From contig JAQWUF010000058.1 of assembly GCA_029242295.1 (NCBI GenBank), positions 1 through 40,168 on the forward strand: a stretch of 40,168 nucleotides of DNA, written 5' to 3'. The notes beneath the pieces are model-generated. The model was not told the origin of the DNA. It was given only the letters and a program-made list of their open reading frames with translations, and did no database searches. This DNA comes from UBA2040 sp002332715. Its GTDB lineage: Bacteria; Bacteroidota; Bacteroidia; Flavobacteriales_D; Crocinitomicaceae. Below, in pieces: positions 24,670-33,620 of this stretch. Made by a program: the position numbers and the translations under genes. Numbering within the stretch: the first letter of the stretch is position 1; every line of letters starts with the position of its first letter.

Positions 24670-25542
24670 ATGGAGTTTTTCAAGAAGTTTGGTAGGTATT
24701 TCTTAACAAAACATTTCCTGAAGGTTGCCGCGATTCTTGCCTTGGTTCATGTGCTTGTAATTGGGGGTACAATATATTACCTCGATTCCTATACACGACA
24801 TGGTGAAAAAATAGAGGTTCCAAACATGGTAGGAATGAACGTCCGCAACATTGCTAGTCTTATAGAGGAGCAAGATTTGAAGTTTGAAGTAGTTGATCAA
24901 GTGTATAAACCTAAATTAGCTGAAGGAACAATCGTGAGTCAAGATCCAGGTCCTACCAAAACAACATCCGTTTTTGTAAAAGGAGAGAGAACAATCCGTT
25001 TACGAGTATCGAAAAGGGTTTCATTAGTTGAAATGCCTAATTTGGTTGATAAATCGGAACGATTCGCAACAATAATTCTTAAGAATAGAGGTTTACGCTA
25101 TAAAATTACGTATAAAAATACTCCAGAATCAAATGGAGCAATAATTCAACAAAGATTCAAAGGAAAAAACGTTAAGCCAGGATTAAAAATACCAATTGGC
25201 TCTATGATTCAAATTATCGTGGGGCGTTACGAAGGCGGTGAACCCGTAAAAGTTATTGATCTATTGGGCTTAACAATAAGTGAGGCCAGAGAGCGTTTAT
25301 CAGTTTATCCGGGAGTTTCTTTTTTCCCTGTTTGTGAAGATTGTTTAACAAATGAAGACTCATTAAGAGCGAGAATAAATTCTCAATCACCTGAGTTTTA
25401 TTTGGACGGCAATCCTGCATTGATGCCTTCTGTTGGAACTGTTTCTGCAACGGCTGTGCTTGATTTTATTGATGACAGACCCAAAAAAGATCCGGTAAAA
25501 ACCGAGGATGGAAAACCAAGCGTTGACGCTAAAAATCCTTAA
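24670..25542 (+). CDS. PASTA-domain membrane protein
   Basis: This 290-residue protein has a short cytosolic N-terminus, one transmembrane helix (about 17-37, FLKVAAILALVHVLVIGGTIYY) and three PASTA repeats outside, at about 45-112, 115-187 and 190-262. Repeat starts are EVPNMVGMNVRNIAS, EMPNLVDKSERFAT and KVIDLLGLTISEARE. PASTA domains bind unlinked peptidoglycan or beta-lactams on kinases and penicillin-binding proteins; here no catalytic domain is attached, the usual state in Bacteroidota. The gene ends 16 bases before the T9SS cargo gene and rluD follows that, so the three are likely cotranscribed. Confidence 0.92.
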   Translation: MEFFKKFGRYFLTKHFLKVAAILALVHVLVIGGTIYYLDSYTRHGEKIEVPNMVGMNVRNIASLIEEQDLKFEVVDQVYKPKLAEGTIVSQDPGPTKTTSVFVKGERTIRLRVSKRVSLVEMPNLVDKSERFATIILKNRGLRYKITYKNTPESNGAIIQQRFKGKNVKPGLKIPIGSMIQIIVGRYEGGEPVKVIDLLGLTISEARERLSVYPGVSFFPVCEDCLTNEDSLRARINSQSPEFYLDGNPALMPSVGTVSATAVLDFIDDRPKKDPVKTEDGKPSVDAKNP

Positions 25543-25558
25543 TAAGACGATTTTCTGA

Positions 25559-27778
25559 ATGAAAAGTATATTGATATTATGTTTGGGTTTAGTGCCCTTT
25601 TCCTTTAGTCAAGTAGAAAAAGAATTACCCCTGGCTACCAATCCCGATCTTCAAGGTCAGAAACCAGCGCAGTTAATTCAAAAAAGTAATGGAACATTCG
25701 ACAGTACGTTCATTTATACAACTGACACAATAACATTGCCATTCTTCGACGATTTCAGCAAAAACAAATTTCAAAATTACACCGCGGGTTATTCAGATCC
25801 AGGCGTTACTTCTGCTCAGTTTTTTCAATTGTTGGATGGGTCAAGCATTCCTCTTTCAGCCGATAGCATAGTTTCATTAGTGCCAACTTACACACGTTAT
25901 TTTACAGAAGTAAACGGGATATATACGTTTACCGATACCCTTCATGATGTCATCAACAATATTCAAATTGGGTATTTGGATACCTATCCAGTAACCTACA
26001 ATTTCACACCGGTATATCCAGCTTACAATATTTACGATACATTAGGTTTTGTAAATCTCCCTGATACGCTATTTCAAATTGATGATATTGTCAAACAAGA
26101 CTCTGCAAGGCAATTTTTCAAGCAAATTACTGATCCGTCAAAGCTTTGGTTAGATGCGAATGCATACCACAATTACCGCTACGCTGTAAACCCTTGGACG
26201 ATAGGTGTTGCAACATTTGATGGACTTGACGAATATGGTTATCCGTATTCTTTCGGTTCAAATGGTTCAAATTATGCAGATGTTTTGACATCAAAACCCA
26301 TCGATTTGTCTGGAAATACTATAGGTGACTCTATCTATTTATCCTTTTTGTATCAAAAACAAGGATTTGGAGAAGAACCAGAAACGACAGATTTTTTTGC
26401 AATTGAACTTTTCAACCCAGCATTGAACCAATGGACGCAAGTTTGGAGTGTCTCTGGCGGGCCTGTATCAGACTTTAAAGGAGCACATATTCCTATCGTT
26501 GATCTGGATTATTTCAATTCGAATTTTCAATTCCGCTTTAGAAATTATGGATCACTTACCGGTGGACTAGATCATTTTCACATAGACTATGTGCGCGTCC
26601 GAAAAAACTCTTTTTTAGCCGACACACTTTATAAAGATTTTGCATTTGTGTATCCGACTGGTTCTTTATTGAAGGATTACACTTCAGTTCCTTGGGATCA
26701 TTTCAAAAACAATTCTACTGGAAAAATGAATGATTTAACCAAGGTGGTTGTTCGAAATGGGAGTAATTTACCGGAGAATAATCAGAATGGAAATATTGAA
26801 ATTAAGTACAATGGAGTGAGCGAAGGAAACTTTGTGCTTGCGGCTCAGAATTTATCTGGCGGTGCGATTAACTACGCTCCGACAACAACTTATTATTCTT
26901 ATCACGATTTATCTGGAGGTTACGTATTTGATGTTTCAAAACCAGGCACAAAACAAACTTTTGACATTATAACTGACGCTACGGCACCTTTTACGGATTC
27001 TGTGGTCAATGATACGACTTATACTACTCAATATTTTGCCAATTACTATGCTTACGATGACGGTACTGCAGAAAGAGCTTACAGTTTCACCGGAGCACAA
27101 GGTCGTTTAGCAATGGGATTTGAAACGTATGAGGCAGATACAATAATTGGTGCAAGCATTCACTTTACACCAACAGTTGTTAACGCCGAAGGCAGCTTGT
27201 TCGTTATAACGGTTTGGTCAGACAACAATGGTGTACCAGGCGACACTATTTATCAAGATAATTTGTTTTCCCCAAAGGTATTAGAATACGATTTTGGTCC
27301 CAACCGTTTTATAAATTATTATACCGATTCAACAAGAGTAGTGCCGGTAAGTGGAAAGTTTTATATTGGGTGGAGACAATTCAATGCGGAGCCACTCAAT
27401 GTGGGATTAGATAAGAATATCGACAAATCACAAAACCTTTTCTATAGTTTGAATGGCGGTAATTCCTGGACCAATTCTTTGATAGAAGGTACGGTGATGA
27501 TTCGTCCAATTTTCTCGACTAGTTTGAACGACGAACTTGGTATCGCAGAAAGAACTGTACCAAAAACGAATTTTGTTTTATATCCCAATCCAGCGAATGA
27601 ACAAATCACTTTGAAAGCAGATAATGGTTTGGTGCAAGGTATGTCTGTGTACAATCTGCAAGGACAATTGGTGGTAAAAACAGACCAACAAACCACAGAT
27701 GTTAGTCATTTGAAAACTGGAGTATATCTGGTTAAACCAGCGGATTCTGAACAAACGATTCGCTTGATAAAAAATTAA
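25559..27778 (+). CDS. Secreted protein with T9SS type A sorting domain
   Basis: This 739-residue protein has a signal peptide (MKSILILCLGLVPFSFSQ) and a C-terminal type A sorting domain at about 665-739: FVLYPNPANEQITLKA, MSVYNLQGQLV, LKTGVYLVKP and a final RLIKN. This sends it through the outer membrane by the type IX system. The region at about 240-350 (IDLSGNTIGDSIYLSFLYQK, FQFRFRNYGS) resembles a jelly-roll/MAM-like fold; no catalytic motif is evident. An Asp/Thr/Tyr-rich composition is typical of adhesin-like cargo. It sits between the PASTA gene and rluD with a one-base overlap to rluD (TAATG). Confidence 0.88.
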   Translation: MKSILILCLGLVPFSFSQVEKELPLATNPDLQGQKPAQLIQKSNGTFDSTFIYTTDTITLPFFDDFSKNKFQNYTAGYSDPGVTSAQFFQLLDGSSIPLSADSIVSLVPTYTRYFTEVNGIYTFTDTLHDVINNIQIGYLDTYPVTYNFTPVYPAYNIYDTLGFVNLPDTLFQIDDIVKQDSARQFFKQITDPSKLWLDANAYHNYRYAVNPWTIGVATFDGLDEYGYPYSFGSNGSNYADVLTSKPIDLSGNTIGDSIYLSFLYQKQGFGEEPETTDFFAIELFNPALNQWTQVWSVSGGPVSDFKGAHIPIVDLDYFNSNFQFRFRNYGSLTGGLDHFHIDYVRVRKNSFLADTLYKDFAFVYPTGSLLKDYTSVPWDHFKNNSTGKMNDLTKVVVRNGSNLPENNQNGNIEIKYNGVSEGNFVLAAQNLSGGAINYAPTTTYYSYHDLSGGYVFDVSKPGTKQTFDIITDATAPFTDSVVNDTTYTTQYFANYYAYDDGTAERAYSFTGAQGRLAMGFETYEADTIIGASIHFTPTVVNAEGSLFVITVWSDNNGVPGDTIYQDNLFSPKVLEYDFGPNRFINYYTDSTRVVPVSGKFYIGWRQFNAEPLNVGLDKNIDKSQNLFYSLNGGNSWTNSLIEGTVMIRPIFSTSLNDELGIAERTVPKTNFVLYPNPANEQITLKADNGLVQGMSVYNLQGQLVVKTDQQTTDVSHLKTGVYLVKPADSEQTIRLIKN

Positions 27779-28824
27779 TGATCGAAGTTGAAGAATATAA
27801 GGTCTATTCTGACCAAGAAGGGGAAGAAGAATTATTCGAACATTTTCGTTTCAAAGCGGAACCGGGATTAGTCATTATACGCATCGATAAATATTTGATG
27901 GATCGGATGCCAAATACAACACGTAATCGCCTTCAAAATGCAGCGAAAAACGGTAATATTCTTGTCAACGAAAAGAGAGTAAAGCAGAACTATAAGGTAA
28001 AACCCTTGGACGAAATTAGTATTGTTCTGCCATTTCCTATGCGCGATCTGGAATTGGTCCCAGAGGATATTCCAATAGAAATTATTTATGAAGACGATGA
28101 TTTAGCTGTGGTCAATAAACCCAGCAACATGGTTGTCCACCCTGGTCATGGCAATTACACCGGAACTTTGGTGCATGCCTTGGCGTTTCATTTCAATAAT
28201 TTGCCAGATAAATCGGAAGAGTTTTTTGGCCGTCCTGGACTTGTTCATCGCTTAGACAAACACACAACTGGTTTAATGGTAATTGCGAAAACTGAACATG
28301 CCTTGACTCATTTGGCCAAGCAGTTTTTTGATAGAACCACAGAACGTTTGTACTGGGCATTAGTATGGGGTGATGCAGAAGAGGCTGGTAAAGTAACAGG
28401 AAACCTTGGAAGATCATTAAAAAACCGCAAACTTGTAACCGTTTTCCCTGACGGGGATTATGGTAAGCATGCAGTAACTCATTATAAACCCATTCGAAAT
28501 TTTGGATTGGTTACACTTGTCGAATGTAAATTAGAAACAGGAAGAACCCACCAAATTCGTGCTCATATGAAACACATTGGGCATACTTTGTTTCATGATT
28601 TGGAATATGGAGGTGATTCTGTTCTAAAAGGTATGAAGAATGCAAAGTACTCTCGTTTTATCGATAATTGTTTTAAATTGATTGATGGTCAAGCTTTACA
28701 TGCCAAAACATTGGGATTTGAACATCCCGTAACTAAAGAATACATGCAATTCGATTCAGAACTTCCAACGGGTTTTTCTGAAATAATAAGAAAATGGGAA
28801 ACATACACGAAAGAATTGCCTTAG
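27778..28824 (+). CDS. rluD: RluD-family 23S rRNA pseudouridine synthase
   Basis: This 348-residue enzyme isomerises uridines in 23S rRNA (the RluD class targets helix 69). An S4 RNA-binding domain lies at about 35-95 (RIDKYLMDRMPNTTRNRLQ). The catalytic domain follows, with Asp160 in the signature GLVHRLDKHTTGLMVIAKT and the downstream LETGRTHQIRAHMKHIGH. Length is normal. Translation is coupled to the T9SS cargo gene through TAATG. PASTA followed by rluD is an order I recall from other Bacteroidota, with an unrelated gene inserted here. Confidence 0.94.
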   Translation: MIEVEEYKVYSDQEGEEELFEHFRFKAEPGLVIIRIDKYLMDRMPNTTRNRLQNAAKNGNILVNEKRVKQNYKVKPLDEISIVLPFPMRDLELVPEDIPIEIIYEDDDLAVVNKPSNMVVHPGHGNYTGTLVHALAFHFNNLPDKSEEFFGRPGLVHRLDKHTTGLMVIAKTEHALTHLAKQFFDRTTERLYWALVWGDAEEAGKVTGNLGRSLKNRKLVTVFPDGDYGKHAVTHYKPIRNFGLVTLVECKLETGRTHQIRAHMKHIGHTLFHDLEYGGDSVLKGMKNAKYSRFIDNCFKLIDGQALHAKTLGFEHPVTKEYMQFDSELPTGFSEIIRKWETYTKELP

Positions 28825-28982
28825 CTTAAGGTAATTGTTAATAATTTAACGTAAAACGCAATTATTGGTCAATACTGAGTAAAAAAGGGCTATTTTTATC
28901 ACTAAAATATGGGTAATTAAAATTTTCGTATTAAATTCGAGTTCTGGTTAAAATAAGCGGACAATACATTACATTCAACAAT

Positions 28983-31043
28983 ATGACTATAAACTTAAGT
29001 AAAACCTTAACACTATTTTCACTTATCTTTTTGAGTTTCAGTGTAACAGCCCAGAAAAACTCTGCGCTATACAAGGAAGCTTTAAAGGTATTTAACAACG
29101 AAAATTACTGTGAAGGGGCAGAAAAATGTGAAGCAGCATATAAGCTTTTGTCTAGAAAAGGAAATCGTGCGAAGTTATTAAAAGGAGACATGGCGTTTAA
29201 AACAGCTGAATGTTACCGAATGACAGAGCGTTTTAGAGAAGCAAACGACTGGTACGAAAGATGTAAGTTGTTGGATTACCAGAATGAAGAACCAAAAATA
29301 TTATTGCATAATGCGGAAATGCTCCAGCAAATGGGTGAATTCAAAAAAGCAATTACCGATTTGCAGGCGTACAAGAAGCTTGTGCCAAAAGACGTGCTTG
29401 CAGAGGTGAGAATTCAATCATGCAAAACAGCGAAAGATTATGTTGCAAACAAAACAAAGTATATTGTAACGAATCAACGAAATATCAATGGAACTACTTT
29501 TGATATGGCGCCTGTATTTGGTGACAGAAAAGAATCAAAGTTATTTTTCTCTTCTGGCCGCGATGGTGGTGCAGGTGGAGGAATAGATCCACGTTCATGC
29601 GAAAACTATATGGATTTGTGGTATTCTCAAATGGACAAAAAAGGAAATTGGGGTGTTCCAACACCACTTGAAGGTGATGGAATTAACACAGAAGATAATG
29701 AAGGAACAGTTTGTTTCGATGGTGGTGCAAAAAAAATGTTCTTTACACGTTGCCCAAATGTCAAAAAACAAAATTTAGGTTGTGAAATCTGGATGTCTGA
29801 AAGAAAAGGACGTGACGCTTGGAAAGTGCCAACAAGATTAGAGTTAAAATCGGATGATACTGTTTCCGTTGGGCACCCTTGTGTGTCAGACGATGGCAAA
29901 ACCTTGGTATTTGCATCAGATATGTCAGGTGGTTTTGGTGGACGTGATCTTTGGATTACAGAATACGTTCGTAAAACAAACTCTTGGACTGCTCCTAAAA
30001 ACCTTGGTCCCGAAATCAATACCTCAGGTGATGAGTTATTTCCAACTTTTGGTAAGAATGGAGATTTGTACTTTTCTTCAGACGGTCATCCTGGAATTGG
30101 AAACTTAGATGTTTTCAAAGCATCTAAAGTGGGTGCAGAATTCAAATGGGAGAATGCACAAAATATGGGTTATCCTATTAATTCAGAAGCTGCAGATTTT
30201 GCATTGTATGAATTGGATGAAACACAAGGTTATTTCACTTCAGAAAGAAAAAGTGAGAATGGTGAGTTCAAACCAGATATCTACAAATACGAATTACCAG
30301 ATAAGTTGTTTGATTTGTGTGTGATTGCTTCCGAAACAGGAAACAAAGCCGAAAAAATTGAAGGAGCTAGAATCGTTGTGAGAGCTTCAAACGGTGAAAC
30401 ATGGGACGGATTTACGAATAAGCTAGGAAAAGTTTGTTGGGAGAAGAAAGGAAATGGAGACCGCTATATCTTGCCGGAAACTTCGTATAAAATCTATGCA
30501 TCAAAAGAAGGGTATCACGATAACCCAAGTCCCTCTGAATTCACAACGGTAGGTTTAACGCAAGGACGAACTTTTTACATTGAAATGGGATTGTTGCCTA
30601 TAAAACCAATTGTACTTCCTGAAGTTCGTTATCCTTTGGCTAGTGCTGTGTTACTCGTCGATAATACGATTAACTCAAAAGATTCCTTGAATTTTGTGTA
30701 TGATTTGTTGATTGAATATCCAGGAATGGTATTGCGTTTGATGTCGCACACCGATGCACGTGGAACAACCTCTTCAAATCAAGAATTATCTGAAAGACGC
30801 GCTAAATCTTGTATTGATTACCTTGTGAAAGAAAAAGGAATTGACCCAAGACGTTTAATCCCTCGAGGTGATGGTGAAAACGTGCCACGTGTTTTGAGAG
30901 ATCCTGTGTCTGGTGAATTAATAACCTTAACTGAAGCATACATTGACCAATTCAAAACTTCAGATAAAACGAGATTTGAGATGCTTCATCAGCTGAATCG
31001 TCGAACGGAAGCTGAAGTTGTCCGAATGGATTTCACACCGTGA
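28983..31043 (+). CDS. PorE-like OmpA-family protein (TPR, PD40 propeller, CRD, OmpA)
   Basis: This 686-residue protein has a signal peptide (ending SFSVTAQ), TPR-like helices at about 28-150, WD40-like PD40 repeats at about 165-430 (DMAPVFGDRKESKLFFSSGRDG, SDDGKTLVFASDMSGGFGGRDLW, DGHPGIGNLDVF), a carboxypeptidase-regulatory-like domain at about 440-545 (GARIVVRASNGETWDG) and an OmpA C-terminal peptidoglycan-binding domain at about 560-686 (LMSHTDARGTTSSNQELSERRA). That order matches PorE, the T9SS component linking the outer membrane to the wall. PorE is described as a lipoprotein; this one has no lipobox Cys, so it may be a paralogue. A hairpin terminator ends the unit. Confidence 0.88.
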   Translation: MTINLSKTLTLFSLIFLSFSVTAQKNSALYKEALKVFNNENYCEGAEKCEAAYKLLSRKGNRAKLLKGDMAFKTAECYRMTERFREANDWYERCKLLDYQNEEPKILLHNAEMLQQMGEFKKAITDLQAYKKLVPKDVLAEVRIQSCKTAKDYVANKTKYIVTNQRNINGTTFDMAPVFGDRKESKLFFSSGRDGGAGGGIDPRSCENYMDLWYSQMDKKGNWGVPTPLEGDGINTEDNEGTVCFDGGAKKMFFTRCPNVKKQNLGCEIWMSERKGRDAWKVPTRLELKSDDTVSVGHPCVSDDGKTLVFASDMSGGFGGRDLWITEYVRKTNSWTAPKNLGPEINTSGDELFPTFGKNGDLYFSSDGHPGIGNLDVFKASKVGAEFKWENAQNMGYPINSEAADFALYELDETQGYFTSERKSENGEFKPDIYKYELPDKLFDLCVIASETGNKAEKIEGARIVVRASNGETWDGFTNKLGKVCWEKKGNGDRYILPETSYKIYASKEGYHDNPSPSEFTTVGLTQGRTFYIEMGLLPIKPIVLPEVRYPLASAVLLVDNTINSKDSLNFVYDLLIEYPGMVLRLMSHTDARGTTSSNQELSERRAKSCIDYLVKEKGIDPRRLIPRGDGENVPRVLRDPVSGELITLTEAYIDQFKTSDKTRFEMLHQLNRRTEAEVVRMDFTP

Positions 31044-31061
31044 TGAAATAGAATATTTTTT

Positions 31062-31093
31062 AAACCTCCGAGAGAAACCTCGGAGGTTTTTTT
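31062..31093 (+). terminator. Intrinsic terminator after the PorE-like gene
   Basis: An 11-pair hairpin has arms AAACCTCCGAG (31062-31072) and CTCGGAGGTTT (31079-31089), a six-base loop and a T-run, 18 bases after the stop codon. Confidence 0.9.
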
Positions 31094-31121
31094 GTATCTT
31101 AATGTAACTAAACCGAAAGAT

Positions 31122-32291
31122 ATGAAAGAAGAATACATGCATTTTCTTTGGAGAATGCGCTTTTTACCGACCCGAAATTTCATACTGCATGATGGCACCG
31201 AAATGGAGATTCTCGAATTTGGTGAATACAATGAAAATGAAAGTGGCCCTGATTTTTTTCACGCCAAAATATTGATAGAGGGAATTTTGTGGTTCGGTCA
31301 CGTCGAGTTTCATTTAAAAGCTTCTGACTGGTACAAACATAACCATCAATTAGATACTGCATACGACCATGTGATATTGCATGTAGTTTGGGAAATGGAT
31401 CAAGAGGTAATCTGTCAAAATAAACCACTGCCAACATTATTATTGTCCAAATATGCCGTGGACGACCACTCTGTTTCGTTTAAAAAGGGAAAGAGCAATG
31501 AGCAATTGTTGCCCTGTTCCTTTGAATTAGAATCTATTGAGGAAATCTACATTGAAAAGGAAAAAGAAAGTGCGCTCCATCATCGTTTGAATAGAAAGAC
31601 GAATCATTTTCTGCAAAATCCGGAGAGCGGTTTTGCTCAAGTGCTGTACGAATTGATTGCAACAGCATTTGGCGCCAAAATCAATAAAGATCCATTTTGG
31701 CAGTTAATAAAAGAAGTACCCATCGTGCGTCTCCTTAAAATGCGTAAAAAAAGTAGAGGAGATCTGATAATGTTAACCTCCGGCGTGTATGACAAAAAAA
31801 CTATTCAACTAAAAAAGAATGTAAAATCCATGGAATCCTTTCAATGGAAAAGAAAAGGATTGCATCCAAAAGGGGCACCCGAAATAAGAGTGAAGCAATT
31901 TGCTCTTTTCGTACAATACTTCGATTTCGACTTTGGTTTTCTTGATTTATCGGCTGAAGATTTGTTGGCCTATATTCGGCAATCCTTCCTTAAAGTTGAA
32001 GATGTCGAATATGCTAAAAGCTTTCAAAACTTAATAATTATAAACTCTTTCGTTCCTTTTCTTTGGTGGTTAGGAGAGAAAAGAGGCGAGAGTCAATGGC
32101 AAAATCGAGCTATCGAATTATTGCAATTGCTACCAAGTGAAACAAATCATCTCACGAAGTTTATAAAAAAGGCAGGATTCTCTATCCGAACGGCATATGA
32201 TTCTCAGACTCTTTTGGAGCTATATTCTATCCGTTGTTCTCGCAAAAAATGTCTAACTTGCGGCGTCGGAATTAAAATCCTCGGGAGATGA
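31122..32291 (+). CDS. DUF2851 family protein
   Basis: This is a cytosolic protein of 389 residues with the family features near the N-terminus: MKEEYMHFLWRMRFL, EYNENESGPDFFHAKILIEG and the HVEFHLKASDWYKHNHQLD segment. The C-terminus carries Cys residues (YSIRCSRKKCLTCGVG) that could bind metal, as often in this family. The function of DUF2851 is not known to me. The frame opens ten codons earlier at 31092, but that lies inside the terminator T-run; ATG 31122 fits the family start. It is followed with an ATGA overlap by a PspC-like gene, a pairing I recall from other Flavobacteriia. Confidence 0.85.
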   Translation: MKEEYMHFLWRMRFLPTRNFILHDGTEMEILEFGEYNENESGPDFFHAKILIEGILWFGHVEFHLKASDWYKHNHQLDTAYDHVILHVVWEMDQEVICQNKPLPTLLLSKYAVDDHSVSFKKGKSNEQLLPCSFELESIEEIYIEKEKESALHHRLNRKTNHFLQNPESGFAQVLYELIATAFGAKINKDPFWQLIKEVPIVRLLKMRKKSRGDLIMLTSGVYDKKTIQLKKNVKSMESFQWKRKGLHPKGAPEIRVKQFALFVQYFDFDFGFLDLSAEDLLAYIRQSFLKVEDVEYAKSFQNLIIINSFVPFLWWLGEKRGESQWQNRAIELLQLLPSETNHLTKFIKKAGFSIRTAYDSQTLLELYSIRCSRKKCLTCGVGIKILGR

Positions 32292-32524
32292 GTTGGCTGC
32301 AAAAAATATCACTTTTTTTTGAATTGAGATCATTTGGTGTTTGCCAATGGTGGGCACAGAAATTGGGCATCGAACAATACAAAGTACGTCGCTCTTTTAT
32401 TTATACTACGGTCATCGGTTTGGGTTCACCATTAGTCCTTTATTTTATTATGGCTTGGATCATCGAACACAAACATTATTTTAAATTTCAACGAAAGCGG
32501 AAATCGTCAATTTGGGAATTATGA
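32288..32524 (+). CDS. PspC-domain-like small membrane protein
   Basis: This is a 78-residue protein with the PspC pattern: FGVCQWWAQKLGIEQYKVRRSFIYTT, then a hydrophobic helix (GLGSPLVLYFIMAWII) and a basic tail. PspC domains occur in envelope stress systems and in short stand-alone proteins of Bacteroidota. The start is inside the DUF2851 stop (ATGA overlap). A role in membrane stress is only suggested by the family. Confidence 0.75.
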   Translation: MSWLQKISLFFELRSFGVCQWWAQKLGIEQYKVRRSFIYTTVIGLGSPLVLYFIMAWIIEHKHYFKFQRKRKSSIWEL

Positions 32525-32634
32525 GTTGGTATAGCTTTAATACGCCGACTTTCGTGCTTCCTAATATTTCTAGCAATAGCAATTACAGGAGGTTCCTTAT
32601 GTTATATTTAGATATAGGATTATCCCGTAAATGA
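32521..32634 (+). other. Possible remnant of a small TM gene after the PspC gene
   Basis: An ATG overlapping the PspC stop (ATGA) opens a 37-codon frame to 32634. In the frame of the PspC gene itself, past its TGA, is a hydrophobic stretch RRLSCFLIFLAIAITGGSLC that ends at TAG 32609. A shift near 32540 would join the new ATG to this helix. Such a join would resemble the N-terminus of a membrane protein, but there is no body left. This is weak; the helix may be chance in AT-rich DNA. Confidence 0.25.
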
Positions 32635-32643
32635 CGCATTGAT

Positions 32644-33549
32644 ATGAAAATTTTAATAACAGGATCCAATGGATTATTGGGTCAGAAATTAGTCAAACTT
32701 TTACTTCACAACAATGTTCCGTTCGTGGCAACTTCTTCTGGTGAAAATCGAAACCAGGATTGCCCAAGTGAAAATTATCTTACCATGGATATCACATCAA
32801 AAACAGATGTGGAATCAGTCATAATAAATCAAAACCCAGATGCCATCATTCATACTGCGGCCATGACGAATGTTGATCATTGCGAGGAAGATAAAATCAA
32901 TTGTCACAAAGTCAATGTGATGGGAACTGCTTTTTTGTTTGAAGCAGCGAAAAAGACAAATGCTCACTTTCAATTATTGTCAACTGATTTTGTTTTCGAT
33001 GGTGAAAAAGGGAACTACCGAGAGGAAGACATGGTCAATCCTTTAAGTGTTTATGCCCAATCTAAAGTGGATGCAGAGCGATTATTACAACTTTCAAACT
33101 ATACGCATTGGTCAATTGTGCGAACGATTATCGTATATGGAACTGGAAATAATCTTTCACGGTCGAATATAGTTTTGTGGGCACGTGAAGCTTTGGCCAA
33201 AGGTGATCCATTGAAAATAGTAAACGATCAGTTTCGTGCACCTACTTGGGCCGAGGATTTGGCAAAGGGTTGTGCAGCAATAGTCGAAAAGAAACACTTT
33301 GGTATCTTCCATCTCTCTGGACCAGAAACTTATTCAATTCTTGATTTGGTAAAAAAGATAGCAGGATTTTATGATCATCCTACAAGCAAAATTATGCCAG
33401 TTTCTTCATCCACGCTAAATCAAAAGGCCAAGCGTCCACCAAAAACCGGTTTTGACTTAACTAAAGCACGAGTTCTTTTGGATTACAAGCCAATTACAAT
33501 CGAACAAAGCTTAACCCTGCTCGAGCTAGAATTAGAAGACAAACAATAA
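32644..33549 (+). CDS. RmlD-like SDR oxidoreductase
   Basis: This 301-residue SDR of the RmlD substrate-binding family has the N-terminal MKILITGSNGLLGQKL and Tyr137/Lys141 in VYAQSK. The segment LLSTDFVFDGEKGNYREED is typical of dTDP-4-dehydrorhamnose reductase-like proteins. True RmlD makes dTDP-rhamnose, and the RmlB at 17873 provides its precursor line, but the two genes are 14 kb apart and RmlC is not seen. Many Bacteroidota carry such stand-alone RmlD-like proteins of unknown substrate. It lies about 100 bases after the PspC gene and 70 before the transporter gene. Confidence 0.83.
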   Translation: MKILITGSNGLLGQKLVKLLLHNNVPFVATSSGENRNQDCPSENYLTMDITSKTDVESVIINQNPDAIIHTAAMTNVDHCEEDKINCHKVNVMGTAFLFEAAKKTNAHFQLLSTDFVFDGEKGNYREEDMVNPLSVYAQSKVDAERLLQLSNYTHWSIVRTIIVYGTGNNLSRSNIVLWAREALAKGDPLKIVNDQFRAPTWAEDLAKGCAAIVEKKHFGIFHLSGPETYSILDLVKKIAGFYDHPTSKIMPVSSSTLNQKAKRPPKTGFDLTKARVLLDYKPITIEQSLTLLELELEDKQ

Positions 33550-33570
33550 ACCAAAGATTTCGCTGTACCG

Positions 33571-33598
33571 GCTTGTTGCGTTAAAATTTCATTATATT
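33571..33598 (+). promoter_or_regulatory. Candidate promoter for the SLC6-type transporter gene
   Basis: TTG (33571-33573) and TATATTCG (33591-33598, one mismatch to TAnnTTTG) are separated by 17 bases, 22 bases before the ATG at 33621. Confidence 0.4.
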
Positions 33599-33620
33599 CG
33601 AGGAATAAAACGAAACAACT

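Noticed and set aside
31092..31121. Ten-codon upstream start for the DUF2851 gene
   Set aside because: It begins inside the T-run of the PorE-gene terminator; ATG 31122 fits the family.
17873..33549. A dTDP-rhamnose pathway from RmlB and the RmlD-like gene
   Set aside because: The genes are 14 kb apart, RmlA and RmlC are missing from the window, and RmlD-like proteins are common outside rhamnose synthesis.
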